This document shows positions 1 to 9,044 of a DNA stretch of 39,512 nucleotides, in pieces. The notes beneath the pieces are model-generated. The model saw nothing but the letters and a program-made list of their open reading frames with translations, was not told the DNA's origin and did not search any database. The stretch comes from Nevskiales bacterium (lineage in GTDB: Bacteria; Pseudomonadota; Gammaproteobacteria; Nevskiales; DATLYR01): positions 1 through 39,512 of the forward strand of contig DATLYR010000003.1 in assembly GCA_035574475.1 (NCBI GenBank), read 5' to 3'. The position numbers and the translations under genes are program-made. The stretch's first letter is position 1, and each line of letters starts with the position of its first letter.

Positions 1-23
1 CGGGGCACGAGGGCTGTGCGCCG

Positions 24-1880
24 CTAGCGCCCGCCGATCGACGGCCGGCAGAAGCAGTGCGAATACACGCCGCTCGGGTCGTTCAGCCAGCGCATGGCCG
101 CTTGCAACTCGTAGCGCTGCGCGATCTGCTGTAGCCCCTCCGGCAGCGCCAGCTGGCGCAGTCCCAGCCGGGCCAGGCCCGAACTCAGCCGCTCGATCAG
201 ACTGCTGGCGAAATCGCGCTGCGGCTCGATCACTTCGAGCCGGTAGTTGTCCGCGTCCAGCCCGGCCAGCTCGACCGCAGCCTCGATCGCTGCCTGCAGA
301 CCGCCGGCCTGATCCACCAGGCCGAGCCTGCGTGCGTCCAGCCCGCTCCAGACGCGGCCGCGCGCCAGACGGTCCACCGCCTCGGCGTTCATGCGTCGGC
401 CCTTGGCGACCTGCTCGATGAACTGGCGGTAGTCCTTCTCCACGGTCAGCTGGATGGCGCGCGCCACATCCGGTGACATGGGCCGGTCGATGCGCAGAGC
501 ACCCGCCATCGGCGTGGTGCCGACGCCGTCGACGCGGATGCCGAGCTTGGCCAGCGACCGGTCGAGGGTCGGGACCAGCCCGAACACGCCGATCGAGCCG
601 GTCAGCGTGGTGTCCTGCGCCCAGATCTGGTCGGCCGGTGCCGCGATCCAGTAGCCGCCCGAGGCAGCCAGGTTCGACATCGATACCACCACCGGCCGCC
701 CGCTCTCGCGGAACCGTGATACCTGGCGGCGAATGGTCTCGGCGGCGGTGATGCTACCGCCGGGGCTATCCACGCGCAGCACCAGCGCCGCGATCTGCTC
801 ATCCTGCAGCGCCTGGCCGATCAGGTCGGCCAGGGTATCCGCACCGGTCATGCCGACTACGCTCTCACCATCGATCAGCTCGCCCTGCGCCACCACCAGT
901 CCCACCGCCGGTGTGTCCGGTGCATATCGGGGGCGGTCCACGACCGACAGGTAGGTGAAGTGATCGATCTGGCGGAAGCTGTCGATGTCCTCGTCCATGC
1001 CCACGATTGCACCGACCTTCTCGCGTACCTGCTGCAGGGTCAGCAAGCCGTCGACGAGCTTCGCCTCCTTGGCTGCCCGCGCCAGGTCGCCCTGGTGCGC
1101 CTCGACCACGGCCGGCAGATTGGCAGCGTAGTTCTCGATGGCGTCCGGCGCGAGTTTGCGCGGTGCGGCGATGCCGGCCTTGTAGTGCTCCCACAGCACC
1201 TGCAGCCAGGCGGCATTGGCCACCTTTGCTTCGGGCGACATGTCGTTGCGCTCGAAGGGCTCGACCGCCGACTTGTACTCGCCGACGCGAAACACGTGCA
1301 TGTCCACGCCGAGCTTGTCCAGCGCCTCTTTGAAGTACATGCCGTAATGACCGAAGCCTGCCATCAGTACGAAACCCATCGGATCCAGATAGACTTCGTC
1401 GGCCTGGGCGGCCAGGTAATAAGCCGGCTGGCTGTAAGCCGGCGCATAGGCGACAAGCTTCTTTCCGCTGCGCTTGCGGAACTGCTGCAGCGCCGCGCCC
1501 AGCTCCTGAAGCTGCGCCATGCCGGCGTCTTCCAACTCGTCGAGCTTGAGGAACACCAGCTTGATGCGCGGGTCGGTGGCGGCATAGTCCAGTGCCTTGA
1601 TCAGGTCCCTCACCCGAGTCTGGCGCGGGCGCTCGCCAAACACCCGCTGCAGCAGCGCGGTCTCCGGCGGCTCGTCCACCATCTCTACCAGCGTGCCCAG
1701 CGGCACCCAGACCAGTGCGACGTTGTCCTCGACCGTCCATTCCGGTCGGCCGGACAGCAGCAGCCACAGGGCCAACACCAGGGCCAGCACCACCAACGTC
1801 ACCAGCACACGGCGGACAATCTCGATCACCTGCCAGATGCCGGCGAACAGGCGAACGATCCAGGAGCGACTCGATGACAT
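24..1880 (-). CDS. sppA: Signal peptide peptidase SppA, long (67K) form
   Basis: Membrane-bound serine protease that degrades signal peptides left after secretion. The 618-aa protein has the length of the Escherichia coli long form and the duplicated S49 fold. A membrane anchor spans about residues 24-43 (hydrophobic LVTLVVLALVLALWLLL). The likely catalytic dyad is Lys203 in the N-terminal repeat (EYKSAVEPF) and Ser407 in the C-terminal repeat (AASGGYWIA). The glycine-rich VDSPGG and TGSIGVFG segments are also present. It starts at ATG 1880 with a GAGGTG-like ribosome site upstream. It is monocistronic as far as visible and diverges from the peroxiredoxin gene. Family assignment is firm; the catalytic residues are assigned by motif. 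Confidence 0.95.
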   Translation of the reverse strand: MSSSRSWIVRLFAGIWQVIEIVRRVLVTLVVLALVLALWLLLSGRPEWTVEDNVALVWVPLGTLVEMVDEPPETALLQRVFGERPRQTRVRDLIKALDYAATDPRIKLVFLKLDELEDAGMAQLQELGAALQQFRKRSGKKLVAYAPAYSQPAYYLAAQADEVYLDPMGFVLMAGFGHYGMYFKEALDKLGVDMHVFRVGEYKSAVEPFERNDMSPEAKVANAAWLQVLWEHYKAGIAAPRKLAPDAIENYAANLPAVVEAHQGDLARAAKEAKLVDGLLTLQQVREKVGAIVGMDEDIDSFRQIDHFTYLSVVDRPRYAPDTPAVGLVVAQGELIDGESVVGMTGADTLADLIGQALQDEQIAALVLRVDSPGGSITAAETIRRQVSRFRESGRPVVVSMSNLAASGGYWIAAPADQIWAQDTTLTGSIGVFGLVPTLDRSLAKLGIRVDGVGTTPMAGALRIDRPMSPDVARAIQLTVEKDYRQFIEQVAKGRRMNAEAVDRLARGRVWSGLDARRLGLVDQAGGLQAAIEAAVELAGLDADNYRLEVIEPQRDFASSLIERLSSGLARLGLRQLALPEGLQQIAQRYELQAAMRWLNDPSGVYSHCFCRPSIGGR

Positions 1881-2008
1881 TGTTTAAGGACACCTCGGGC
1901 GGTAATTAAACCATGCTAAGCCACACACGGCGGCGTGCCCATGCCCGTGTGCAGCAAGACCGGGCATGCGGGGTATGCGGCTTAAATCATAACCTGACTT
2001 AATCGTAG

Positions 2009-2055
2009 CAATAAGAATAATTGTCTTGTGCTATTTTTCCACCCTGCACTAGAAT
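2009..2055 (+). promoter_or_regulatory. Promoter of the peroxiredoxin gene with upstream palindrome (candidate OxyR-type site)
   Basis: An unusually AT-rich stretch in GC-rich surroundings. TTGTGC (2026-2031), an 18-bp spacer and TAGAAT (2050-2055) make a reasonable sigma-70 promoter. A perfect CAAT-N7-ATTG palindrome (2009-2023) lies immediately upstream, followed 7 bp later by CTAT (2031-2034). LysR-type activators such as OxyR bind phased 4-bp blocks spaced by 7 bp just upstream of the -35, and the product is a peroxide-removing enzyme. The OxyR reading is inference: only one block matches the classical enterobacterial sequence. Confidence 0.4.
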
Positions 2056-2143
2056 CGCCGCACTACAGCAATCCGCTCTGCTAACGACGGATTCCTGCGT
2101 GAGGTTTGCCGAGTTCCACCCCCCTCTTTTCAAGGAGATTGCC

Positions 2144-2746
2144 ATGAGCGTACTGGTTGGCCGCAAAGCCCCCGACTTCACCGCCGCCGCCGTCATGCCC
2201 GACGGCAGCATCAAGGAAAACTTCAAGCTCTCGGACTACCGCGGCAAGTACGTGGTGCTGTTCTTCTGGCCGCTGGACTTCACCTTCGTGTGCCCGTCCG
2301 AGATCATCGCGCACGACCACCGCCTCGAAGCGTTTAAGGAGCGTGGCGTGCAGCTGATCGGCGTGTCGATCGACTCGCAGTTCACCCACCATGCCTGGCG
2401 CAAGACCCCGCCCAAGAACGGCGGCATCGGCGAGGTCGGCTTCCCGATGGTGGCGGACGTCAGCCACGCCATCACCAATGCCTACGGCATCGCCCACCCC
2501 GAAGCGGGCGTAGCCATGCGCGCCTCCTTCCTGATCGACAAGGACGGTGTGGTACAGCACCAGGTGGTCAACAACCTGCCGCTGGGCCGCGAGGTGGACG
2601 AAATGCTGCGCATGGTGGACGCGCTGCAGTTCCACGAGGAGCACGGCGAGGTCTGCCCGGCCGGCTGGCACAAGGGACAGCCCGGCATGAAGCCGACTGC
2701 CGAGGGCGTGGCCGAGTACCTGGCCAAGAACGCCCGCAAGCTCTGA
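2144..2746 (+). CDS. Typical 2-Cys peroxiredoxin (AhpC/TSA family)
   Basis: Cytoplasmic thiol peroxidase reducing hydrogen peroxide and organic hydroperoxides. From ATG 2144 the protein is 200 aa. It has the peroxidatic Cys50 in DFTFVCPSE and the resolving Cys171 in GEVCPAGW, so it is the Prx1/AhpC type in which the two cysteines of different subunits form a disulfide. A GGIG segment is present (residues 93-96), but no classical C-terminal YF motif is seen. The frame is open further upstream, but ATG 2144 is chosen because AAGGAGAT lies 4 bases before it and because family members begin here. The next gene, trxB, could supply reductant through thioredoxin, a sensible pairing though not proof of partnership. 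Confidence 0.95.
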   Translation: MSVLVGRKAPDFTAAAVMPDGSIKENFKLSDYRGKYVVLFFWPLDFTFVCPSEIIAHDHRLEAFKERGVQLIGVSIDSQFTHHAWRKTPPKNGGIGEVGFPMVADVSHAITNAYGIAHPEAGVAMRASFLIDKDGVVQHQVVNNLPLGREVDEMLRMVDALQFHEEHGEVCPAGWHKGQPGMKPTAEGVAEYLAKNARKL

Positions 2747-2760
2747 CGAAACAAGCAAGG

Positions 2761-2870
2761 AATGAAACAGGATTAACAAGATGTTGCAGGAAGATCAGGA
2801 TCAAGAATTCTTCGTTGAAGAAGTCTTCTTATCCTGTTCGTCCTGTTGAATCCTGACCCTCCTGTTCCAT
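2761..2870. repeat. Long imperfect palindrome made of CAGGAT units, copy 1
   Basis: Fills most of the space between the peroxiredoxin gene and trxB. The left arm carries ACAGGATTA, GCAGGAAGA and TCAGGATCA units spaced roughly 10-13 bp. The right arm carries their complements (ATCCTGTTC, TCCTGTTGA, ATCCTGACC, CTCCTGTTCC). The two arms fold around a centre at about 2815 with a GAATTCTTC/GAAGAAGTC stem and a GTT loop. The same architecture recurs at 5084-5184. It resembles a dispersed intergenic palindromic repeat family. No open reading frame is evident in it. Confidence 0.75.
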
Positions 2871-2878
2871 TTCTTTAA

Positions 2879-3901
<1,023 letters not shown>

Positions 3902-3913
3902 TAAGATTCGCGG

Positions 3914-5095
3914 ATGGACGCGAATCCCGACGCCCGCTCCCCCCTCATCTTCATCATCGCCGGCGAACCCTCGGGTGACGCGCTCGCCGCGCGCCTGATG
4001 GCGGCACTCAAGGTCGAGACCGGCGGGCGCGTGCGCTTCGCCGGCGTCGGCGGCGAGCGCATGCAGGCGGAAGGCCTGCAAAGCCTGTTCCCGATGCGCG
4101 AATTGGCACTGATGGGCATCTTCGAGGTGCTGCGCCACGTGCCGCGTATCCTGCGCCGCATCCGCGAGACCGTGGCCACCGTCGATCGCCTGAAACCCGA
4201 CATCGTGCTGACCGTGGATGCGCCCGGCTTCACGCTGCGCGTGGCCAAGCGCCTGCGCGGCCACGGCATCCCGCTGGTGCATTACGTCGCACCGACGGTC
4301 TGGGCCTGGAAACCCGGGCGCGCGCGAGAGATCGCGCAATACCTGGACCGGCTGCTGGTGGTACTGCCGTTCGAGCCGCCTTACTTCGAACCGCACGGCC
4401 TGGCCTGCGACTTCGTCGGCCATCCTTCCGTGGAAGATGCCGATGCCGGCGACGGCGCAGCCTTCCGCCGCCGACACGGCATCCCGGAGGATGCGCCGCT
4501 GCTCTGCGCCCTGCCCGGCAGCCGCGCCTCCGAGATCCGCCGCCTGATGCCGGTCTATGGCGAGACCCTGCGCCTGCTGCTGCCACGCATCCCGCAGCTG
4601 CGCGTCGTGGTGCCGGCGGTTGCGCATGTCATGGAGGCGGTGCGCGAGGGCGCCGCGCACTGGCCGCTGCGGCCGGTGATCGTGGCCGAGTCCGCCGAGA
4701 AGCACGACGCCTTCGCCGCCGCAACCGTGGCGCTGGTGAAATCCGGCACCACCTCCATTGACGTCGCCATCGCCGGGCTGCCGGGCGTCATCACACAGAA
4801 GCTCAACGCGCTGAGCGGCTGGCTGATCCTGCGCGCGGTCCAGGTAGAGCACATGAGCATCATCAACCTGCTGCTGGGCAAGCGCCTGCAGCCGGAATAC
4901 ATTCAGCACCTGTGCCAGCCGCCGCTCTTGGCGGCGGCGCTCGCCGAGCTGTTCGAGAACCCGGACAAGCGCCGGGAAATCCGCGAGGAGGGGCTGCGCG
5001 CCGCCCGGCTGCTGGGCCTGGGCGATGAGCCGCCCAGCCGGCGCGCGGCCAAAGCGGTACTCAAGGTCATTCAAGAGAAGAAATGGACAGGATGA
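3914..5095 (+). CDS. lpxB: Lipid-A-disaccharide synthase
   Basis: Glycosyltransferase (GT19) that joins UDP-2,3-diacylglucosamine and lipid X to form the lipid A disaccharide at the inner membrane. The 393-aa protein begins with the family's IIAGEPSGDALAARLM. It also shows TVDAPGFTLRVAK, HYVAPTVWAWKPGRA, LPGSRASEI and the VKSGTTSIDVAIAGLP motif. Length is normal (E. coli 382). Its last codons and stop lie inside the second CAGGAT palindrome, so the C-terminal KKWTG is written by repeat DNA; the repeat may have supplied the stop codon. Presence of lpxB confirms a Gram-negative outer membrane. Confidence 0.97.
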   Translation: MDANPDARSPLIFIIAGEPSGDALAARLMAALKVETGGRVRFAGVGGERMQAEGLQSLFPMRELALMGIFEVLRHVPRILRRIRETVATVDRLKPDIVLTVDAPGFTLRVAKRLRGHGIPLVHYVAPTVWAWKPGRAREIAQYLDRLLVVLPFEPPYFEPHGLACDFVGHPSVEDADAGDGAAFRRRHGIPEDAPLLCALPGSRASEIRRLMPVYGETLRLLLPRIPQLRVVVPAVAHVMEAVREGAAHWPLRPVIVAESAEKHDAFAAATVALVKSGTTSIDVAIAGLPGVITQKLNALSGWLILRAVQVEHMSIINLLLGKRLQPEYIQHLCQPPLLAAALAELFENPDKRREIREEGLRAARLLGLGDEPPSRRAAKAVLKVIQEKKWTG

Positions 5096-5184
5096 ACAGG
5101 ATTCTCAGGATTTGCAGGACTGTATTTTTTTCACCAGGAAATCTTGATCCTGTGAATCCTGTTAAATCCTGTCTATCCTGTCCA
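5084..5184. repeat. Long imperfect palindrome made of CAGGAT units, copy 2
   Basis: The left arm carries GGACAGGATGA, ACAGGATTCT, CAGGATTTG and CAGGACTG. The right arm mirrors it: GATCCTGTGA, ATCCTGTTAA, ATCCTGTCT and ATCCTGTCC. The outermost TGGACAGGAT/ATCCTGTCCA arms are a perfect 10-bp inverted match, and the centre is near 5133. The unit period is 10-12 bp. The element covers the end of lpxB (stop at 5093-5095) and the gap before the convergent Rieske gene, so it could serve as a bidirectional hairpin between the two transcripts. Confidence 0.75.
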
Positions 5185-5200
5185 CCCCCCTTCTTGGTTT

Positions 5201-6253
5201 TCAACTCATCCAGCGCAGGGTGCGGGGCTTGACCGGGTTGTTGAACGGCCGTTTCTCCTGCTGGCACTTGTCCCACTCGCGCTTGAGGCTGAAGTACCAC
5301 TTGGCCTGAGTATCGGTGTCGTTGATGAACATGATGGGCGGCTTGTACCGCAGGCCTTCCTCTTGCATCACGACCACATCCCGGTCCTGCTTCAGGAACT
5401 TGTGCAGCAGGAGGCGCGCAACCGGCTTGAACACCGTGAGCACCGGCGTGGTCCAGTACAGGAACTGGTGCACCTCGGTTTCGTGATCGTTGAGCGGGGT
5501 ACAACAGGTCAGCGACACCGCCGTGTGCCGGTCGCCTTGGATGTGCTCGATACGCACACCCGGCAGCCGGAAGCTGATCTCGGTGGAGACGTTCTTGCCG
5601 AACAGCTTATAGGGCTTGGCGCTCTGCCGGAGCGGGTAACGCACCATGCGGAAGCCATGCTCGATCGGCTCGTAATCCTTCCGCACCTCGCGCAGCTTCA
5701 AGTTACGCGTGCGCCACCACCACGAGGTGTGCACATAAGAGGCGTGGGCGGGGTCCATCAGGCCCATGACCGCATGGTCGACATGGCAGGGAAAATGCAT
5801 GGTTTCGGAGACCTGCGGCCGCGCGTCTTCGGGGAAATCCGGGACCATCGGCACCGGCGGCAACGCCTGCCCTTCCACGTAGCCCTCGCCCGGCATGAAC
5901 ACCCAGACGTTGCCCTGCACCTCGCGGCAGGGATAGCTGCGCACCTTGATGGCGGACAGCGGCAGGCTGGTGTCGTCCGGCGGGATCGAGGGGATCTCCA
6001 CGCAGGCGCCGTTACGGGTGTCGAATTTCCAGCCGTGGTAGCAGCACTGCAGCGTGCAGTCCTTGAGCCAGCCATAGCTGAGCGGTATGCCGCGGTGCGG
6101 GCAGATGTTGCGCAGGCAAAAAACGCCGCCATCCGCGCGCCGGCCGATCACCACCGGCTCGCCGAGCAGGGTCTTGGCCACCATCTGGCCGCGCGCGAGA
6201 TGCGTACCGGACTGCGCGAGATACCAGCAGTTGCGGAGCAGTTGGGCGTCCAT
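5201..6253 (-). CDS. Rieske [2Fe-2S] oxygenase, alpha-subunit-like; substrate unknown
   Basis: 350-aa protein of the Rieske non-heme iron oxygenase class. The cluster ligands are Cys51 and His53 (NICPHRG), then Cys70 and His73 (QCCYHGW), giving C-x-H-x16-C-x2-H. A mononuclear iron site is suggested by His170 and His175 in MDPAHASYVH. The overall pattern (CVEIP after the Rieske domain, a single polypeptide with no beta-subunit neighbour) is closer to the VanA/pheophorbide-oxygenase-like group than to naphthalene-type dioxygenases. No reductase or ferredoxin gene is adjacent, so electrons must come from elsewhere. It diverges from the NlpC/P60 lipoprotein gene, with 84 bases between the starts. 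Function cannot be named. Confidence 0.85.
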   Translation of the reverse strand: MDAQLLRNCWYLAQSGTHLARGQMVAKTLLGEPVVIGRRADGGVFCLRNICPHRGIPLSYGWLKDCTLQCCYHGWKFDTRNGACVEIPSIPPDDTSLPLSAIKVRSYPCREVQGNVWVFMPGEGYVEGQALPPVPMVPDFPEDARPQVSETMHFPCHVDHAVMGLMDPAHASYVHTSWWWRTRNLKLREVRKDYEPIEHGFRMVRYPLRQSAKPYKLFGKNVSTEISFRLPGVRIEHIQGDRHTAVSLTCCTPLNDHETEVHQFLYWTTPVLTVFKPVARLLLHKFLKQDRDVVVMQEEGLRYKPPIMFINDTDTQAKWYFSLKREWDKCQQEKRPFNNPVKPRTLRWMS

Positions 6254-6337
6254 GAGCGCGAAAGTTTAGCGGACAAGCCTCGCGTGCCGCCACCGCCGGT
6301 GGTTATCATGTGCTGCGGAATCCGCCTGCAAGCCCTG

Positions 6338-6802
6338 ATGCGCCCTATCATCGCAATCCCCGCACTGCTGCTGACAGCGGCGCTGGCCGCCTGCACGGTC
6401 ATCGAACCGCCCGCACCCCGGAGCGACCCCCGCGACGTCGTCGTGGACGAGGCAGTGGCACAGCTCGACCGCTCCTACCGTTATCGCGGCAGCGATCCGA
6501 CCGGCTTCGACGCCAGCGGACTGGTGCGCTACGTGTACGCGCGCTGCTGCGGAATCGAGCTGCCGCACAGCGCCGAGGCGCAACGCGCGCAGGGGACCTC
6601 CATTGACTACAGTCGCGTGCGCCGCGGCGACCTGCTGTTCTACAGACTGGAGGAGACGCCGTTCGGGGAACTGCATGTCGGCATCTATATCGGACGCTCG
6701 CGCATGGTTCACATCCGCGAACAGGGCCGCGTGCAGATCGAGCCCATCGATCTGCCCTATTGGCAACGGCGGCTCGAAGACGTCGTCAGCTACCTGCCCT
6801 GA
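6338..6802 (+). CDS. NlpC/P60-family lipoprotein lacking the catalytic cysteine
   Basis: 154-aa protein with a lipoprotein signal: MRPIIAIPALLLTAALAAC, lipobox LAAC, lipidated Cys19. The rest is one NlpC/P60 domain. The family's catalytic block is GFDCSGLV, but here it reads GFDASGLV, with Ala59 encoded by GCC at 6512-6514. His113 (LHVGIYIG) and His125 (MVHIRE) remain, as does RRGDLLFY. Active members cut peptidoglycan stem peptides; without the nucleophile this one should not hydrolyse and may bind cell wall or act as a scaffold. An in-frame ATG at 6308 with GGTGG upstream is an alternative start, but it would add a less typical 10-residue leader. The frame upstream of that is antisense to the Rieske gene. 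Confidence 0.85.
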   Translation: MRPIIAIPALLLTAALAACTVIEPPAPRSDPRDVVVDEAVAQLDRSYRYRGSDPTGFDASGLVRYVYARCCGIELPHSAEAQRAQGTSIDYSRVRRGDLLFYRLEETPFGELHVGIYIGRSRMVHIREQGRVQIEPIDLPYWQRRLEDVVSYLP

Positions 6803-6817
6803 GCGTTGCCATTGGCA

Positions 6818-6861
6818 GACCCGGGCTTTCGGGTCGGCATCGGCCCACCATTGCGGGCCGA
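6818..6861. terminator. Two tandem hairpins between convergent genes
   Basis: GACCCG/CGGGTC with a six-base loop (6818-6835) is followed by TCGGCCC/GGGCCGA with an eight-base loop (6840-6861). They sit between the end of the NlpC/P60 gene and the end of rplS. Neither has a clear T-run, so they may mark 3' ends or terminate weakly in both directions. Confidence 0.45.
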
Positions 6862-6880
6862 CGCGTGCCGAAGGGCGTGA

Positions 6881-7228
6881 CTAGCCCAGCTTTTCGGTGA
6901 TACGCGCGGCCTTGCCCGCCAGCTTGCGCAGGTAGTACAGCTTGGCGCGGCGCACGTCGCCGCGGCGCTTGACCTCGATGCCACCGATCGTCGGGCTGTA
7001 AGTCTGGAACACACGCTCGACGCCCTCCCCGTGCGAAATCTTGCGCACGGTGAAAGAGGAGTTCAGACCGCGGTTCTTCTTGGCGATGACCACGCCCTCG
7101 AAGGCCTGCAGGCGCTCGCGATCGCCTTCCTTGACCTTGACCTGCACCACGACGGTGTCGCCGGGGCCGAAGTCCGGCAGCTTTTTCTGCATCTGTTCCG
7201 ATTCGATCTGCTCGATGATTTTGCTCAT
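6881..7228 (-). CDS. rplS: 50S ribosomal protein L19
   Basis: 115-aa large-subunit protein located at the 30S-50S interface. It has the family start (SKIIEQIE), the [16 protein letters not shown] segment, [20 protein letters not shown] and [13 protein letters not shown]. The length equals the usual 115-117 aa. It is the last gene of the conserved rpsP-rimM-trmD-rplS operon, 9 bases after the trmD stop. Confidence 0.98.
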   Translation of the reverse strand: MSKIIEQIESEQMQKKLPDFGPGDTVVVQVKVKEGDRERLQAFEGVVIAKKNRGLNSSFTVRKISHGEGVERVFQTYSPTIGGIEVKRRGDVRRAKLYYLRKLAGKAARITEKLG

Positions 7229-7237
7229 GTCAGCACC

Positions 7238-8017
7238 CTATTTACCGTCGCTCCGGCCACCGGCCAGATAGTCTTCGATCCATTCGCGCAGCAGAGTCTG
7301 CTGCGTCTCGCTCAACTCGAGCCCGTCCAGCAAATCCGGCCGCTTCAGCCATGTCCGGCCCAGCGCCTGTTTGAGCCGCCAGCGCGCGATCTGCGCATGG
7401 TCGCCGCTCAGCAGCACTGCCGGCACCGTCTGCGCACCCTCGCCGGCCCATGCCAGCTGCTCGGGGCGCGTGTAGTGCGGGTGGTCCAGCAGGCCCGCCA
7501 TGAACGAATCCTGCTGCGCCGATTCCGCATCGCCCAGCACGCCGGGCAACAGCCGCGTCAGCGCGTCGATCAGCACCATCGCGCCCAGCTCGCCGCCGGA
7601 GAGCACATAGTCGCCGATCGACAGCTCCAGATCGACTTCCCGGTCGATCAGGCGCTGGTCGAGTCCTTCGTAACGCCCGCACAGCAGCACGTACCCCGGC
7701 TGCTGCGCCAGCGCGCGGACCAGTGGCTGCGTCAGTCGCTCGCCCTGCGGGCTGAGGTAGATCACCTTCGCCTGCGCACCGGCGGCCTCGCGGGCTGCCC
7801 GTAGCGCCGCCTGCACAGGCCCTACCTTCATCACCATGCCGGGTCCGCCGCCGTATGGGCGGTCGTCCACGCTGAGGTGCCGGTCCTGCGCGTAATCGCG
7901 CGGATTCCAGCACTGCAGCTTCAGCAGACCGCGCTCCACCGCGCGACCGGTGACACCCCATTTCGTGACCTGCTCCACGAACGCCGGGAACAGCGTCACG
8001 ACCTCAATCCTCATCAT
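7238..8017 (-). CDS. trmD: tRNA (guanine37-N1)-methyltransferase
   Basis: Makes m1G37 in tRNAs reading CNN and related codons, preventing +1 frameshifts. It is a SPOUT trefoil-knot enzyme. Visible motifs are [12 protein letters not shown] at the N-terminus, the knot segment [24 protein letters not shown] and the HPHYTRPE region. I choose ATG 8017 (259 aa). ATG 8014 is equally consistent, and a GTG at 8026 would extend the protein by three residues. It lies just after rimM and before rplS, the classic order. Confidence 0.97.
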   Translation of the reverse strand: MMRIEVVTLFPAFVEQVTKWGVTGRAVERGLLKLQCWNPRDYAQDRHLSVDDRPYGGGPGMVMKVGPVQAALRAAREAAGAQAKVIYLSPQGERLTQPLVRALAQQPGYVLLCGRYEGLDQRLIDREVDLELSIGDYVLSGGELGAMVLIDALTRLLPGVLGDAESAQQDSFMAGLLDHPHYTRPEQLAWAGEGAQTVPAVLLSGDHAQIARWRLKQALGRTWLKRPDLLDGLELSETQQTLLREWIEDYLAGGRSDGK

Positions 8018-8030
8018 CGGCCGCACCGAC

Positions 8031-8567
8031 CTACTCGACCGCGTCCGGATCCCAGTCCACCTGGATCCGTCCGGCTGCGAGATCCACCGACTTCACGATC
8101 GGCCCCAGCACACAGGGAATCCAGCGCACGCCCGTCTCACCGCCGACCACCAGCATGTCGTGCGCCGGCGTTTCCAACAGTTCGCGCACCCGGCCCAACC
8201 GCCGCCCCTGCAGGGTCTCAACTTCGAGCCCCAGCAGGTCGGCCCAGTAAAACTCGTTCGGGCCCAGGGCCGGCAAAGCCTCGCGCATAACCGCGATCTC
8301 GCTACCGACCAGCGCCGCCGCCCGGTCGCGGTCATCGCAGACGCTTCCGCTCTCGTCCGCCAGTTGCGCCACCAGGCCCCGGCCCTGTCGGCGGCCTTCG
8401 ATCAGGCGGGCGACCTGCCACCGGCCGGCGCGCCCGAGCTGCCATTGGCGGTACCCCAGGATGTTTTCCGGCGGTCGGGTCCAGGATTCCAGCTTGACCC
8501 AACCCTTGACGCCAAACACGCCGACGATGCGCCCCAGGACGATGCGCCGGTTGGCGTCAGCGCCCAT
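8031..8567 (-). CDS. rimM: 16S rRNA-processing / 30S maturation protein RimM
   Basis: Assembly factor that binds S19 and helps mature the 3' head domain of the 30S subunit. The 178-aa protein has the N-terminal [19 protein letters not shown] motif, then a PRC-barrel-like C-terminal half with [11 protein letters not shown] and [17 protein letters not shown]. It stands between rpsP and trmD in the expected order, with 16 bases to the rpsP stop. Confidence 0.97.
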   Translation of the reverse strand: MGADANRRIVLGRIVGVFGVKGWVKLESWTRPPENILGYRQWQLGRAGRWQVARLIEGRRQGRGLVAQLADESGSVCDDRDRAAALVGSEIAVMREALPALGPNEFYWADLLGLEVETLQGRRLGRVRELLETPAHDMLVVGGETGVRWIPCVLGPIVKSVDLAAGRIQVDWDPDAVE

Positions 8568-8583
8568 GCAGCAACGACTTTAC

Positions 8584-8925
8584 TTAGGCCGCAGCCTCCG
8601 CAGTCTTGCCCTTCTTCGCCTTGCCGGCGACCTTCCTGGCCTTCGTCGGCGCCGTGCCGTCTGCGGCCGGCGCCTCTGCCGGCTGGAGGGCAGCGCGCTT
8701 CATCAGTTCGGCGACGCGGTCGGACAGCTGCGCGCCCTGCTTGACCCAGTGGTCCACGCGCGCGGTGTCGATCCGCAGGCCCACTTCGTTGCCTTGGGCG
8801 ATGGGATTGAAAAAGCCCAGCCGCTCCAGATAGCGACCGTCGCGCTTATTGCGCTGGTCGGTGACGACGACGTGGTAGAAGGGGCGCTTCTTGGCGCCGC
8901 CACGGGTGAGGCGAATCTTGACCAT
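8584..8925 (-). CDS. rpsP: 30S ribosomal protein S16
   Basis: Small-subunit assembly protein. The N-terminal ~82 residues ([20 protein letters not shown] onward, with [14 protein letters not shown]) are the standard S16 fold. At 113 aa it exceeds the E. coli protein (82 aa). The extra ~30 residues are an Ala/Lys/Pro-rich, low-complexity tail, probably disordered and rRNA-contacting. It is the first gene of the rpsP-rimM-trmD-rplS operon. Confidence 0.97.
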   Translation of the reverse strand: MVKIRLTRGGAKKRPFYHVVVTDQRNKRDGRYLERLGFFNPIAQGNEVGLRIDTARVDHWVKQGAQLSDRVAELMKRAALQPAEAPAADGTAPTKARKVAGKAKKGKTAEAAA

Positions 8926-8985
8926 GCGTGAATGCTTCCTGAGCTGTGCGGCCGCAAGGCTTGGGGGCCTAAAAACAAGCCGCGC

Positions 8986-8991
8986 ATTTTA
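8986..8991 (-). promoter_or_regulatory. rpsP: Candidate -10 element for the rpsP operon
   Basis: On the minus strand TAAAAT (8991 to 8986) stands out in GC-rich DNA about 60 bases upstream of the rpsP start and downstream of the convergently placed ffh stop region. No good -35 is seen at 16-18 bp spacing (best TACACT), so this is only a candidate. Confidence 0.35.
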
Positions 8992-9044
8992 CGCGCTTTG
9001 GCCCGGAAAGTGTAGTGGCGGCCTGATCTTAGCGAGCGGCGCCG

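Noticed and set aside
865-1893. 342-codon minus-strand frame and several plus-strand frames over sppA
   Set aside because: Shadow frames of sppA with low-complexity Arg/Ala/Gly translations.
5363-6337. Long N-terminal extension of the NlpC/P60 frame
   Set aside because: Antisense to the Rieske gene; a proper lipoprotein signal starts at 6338.
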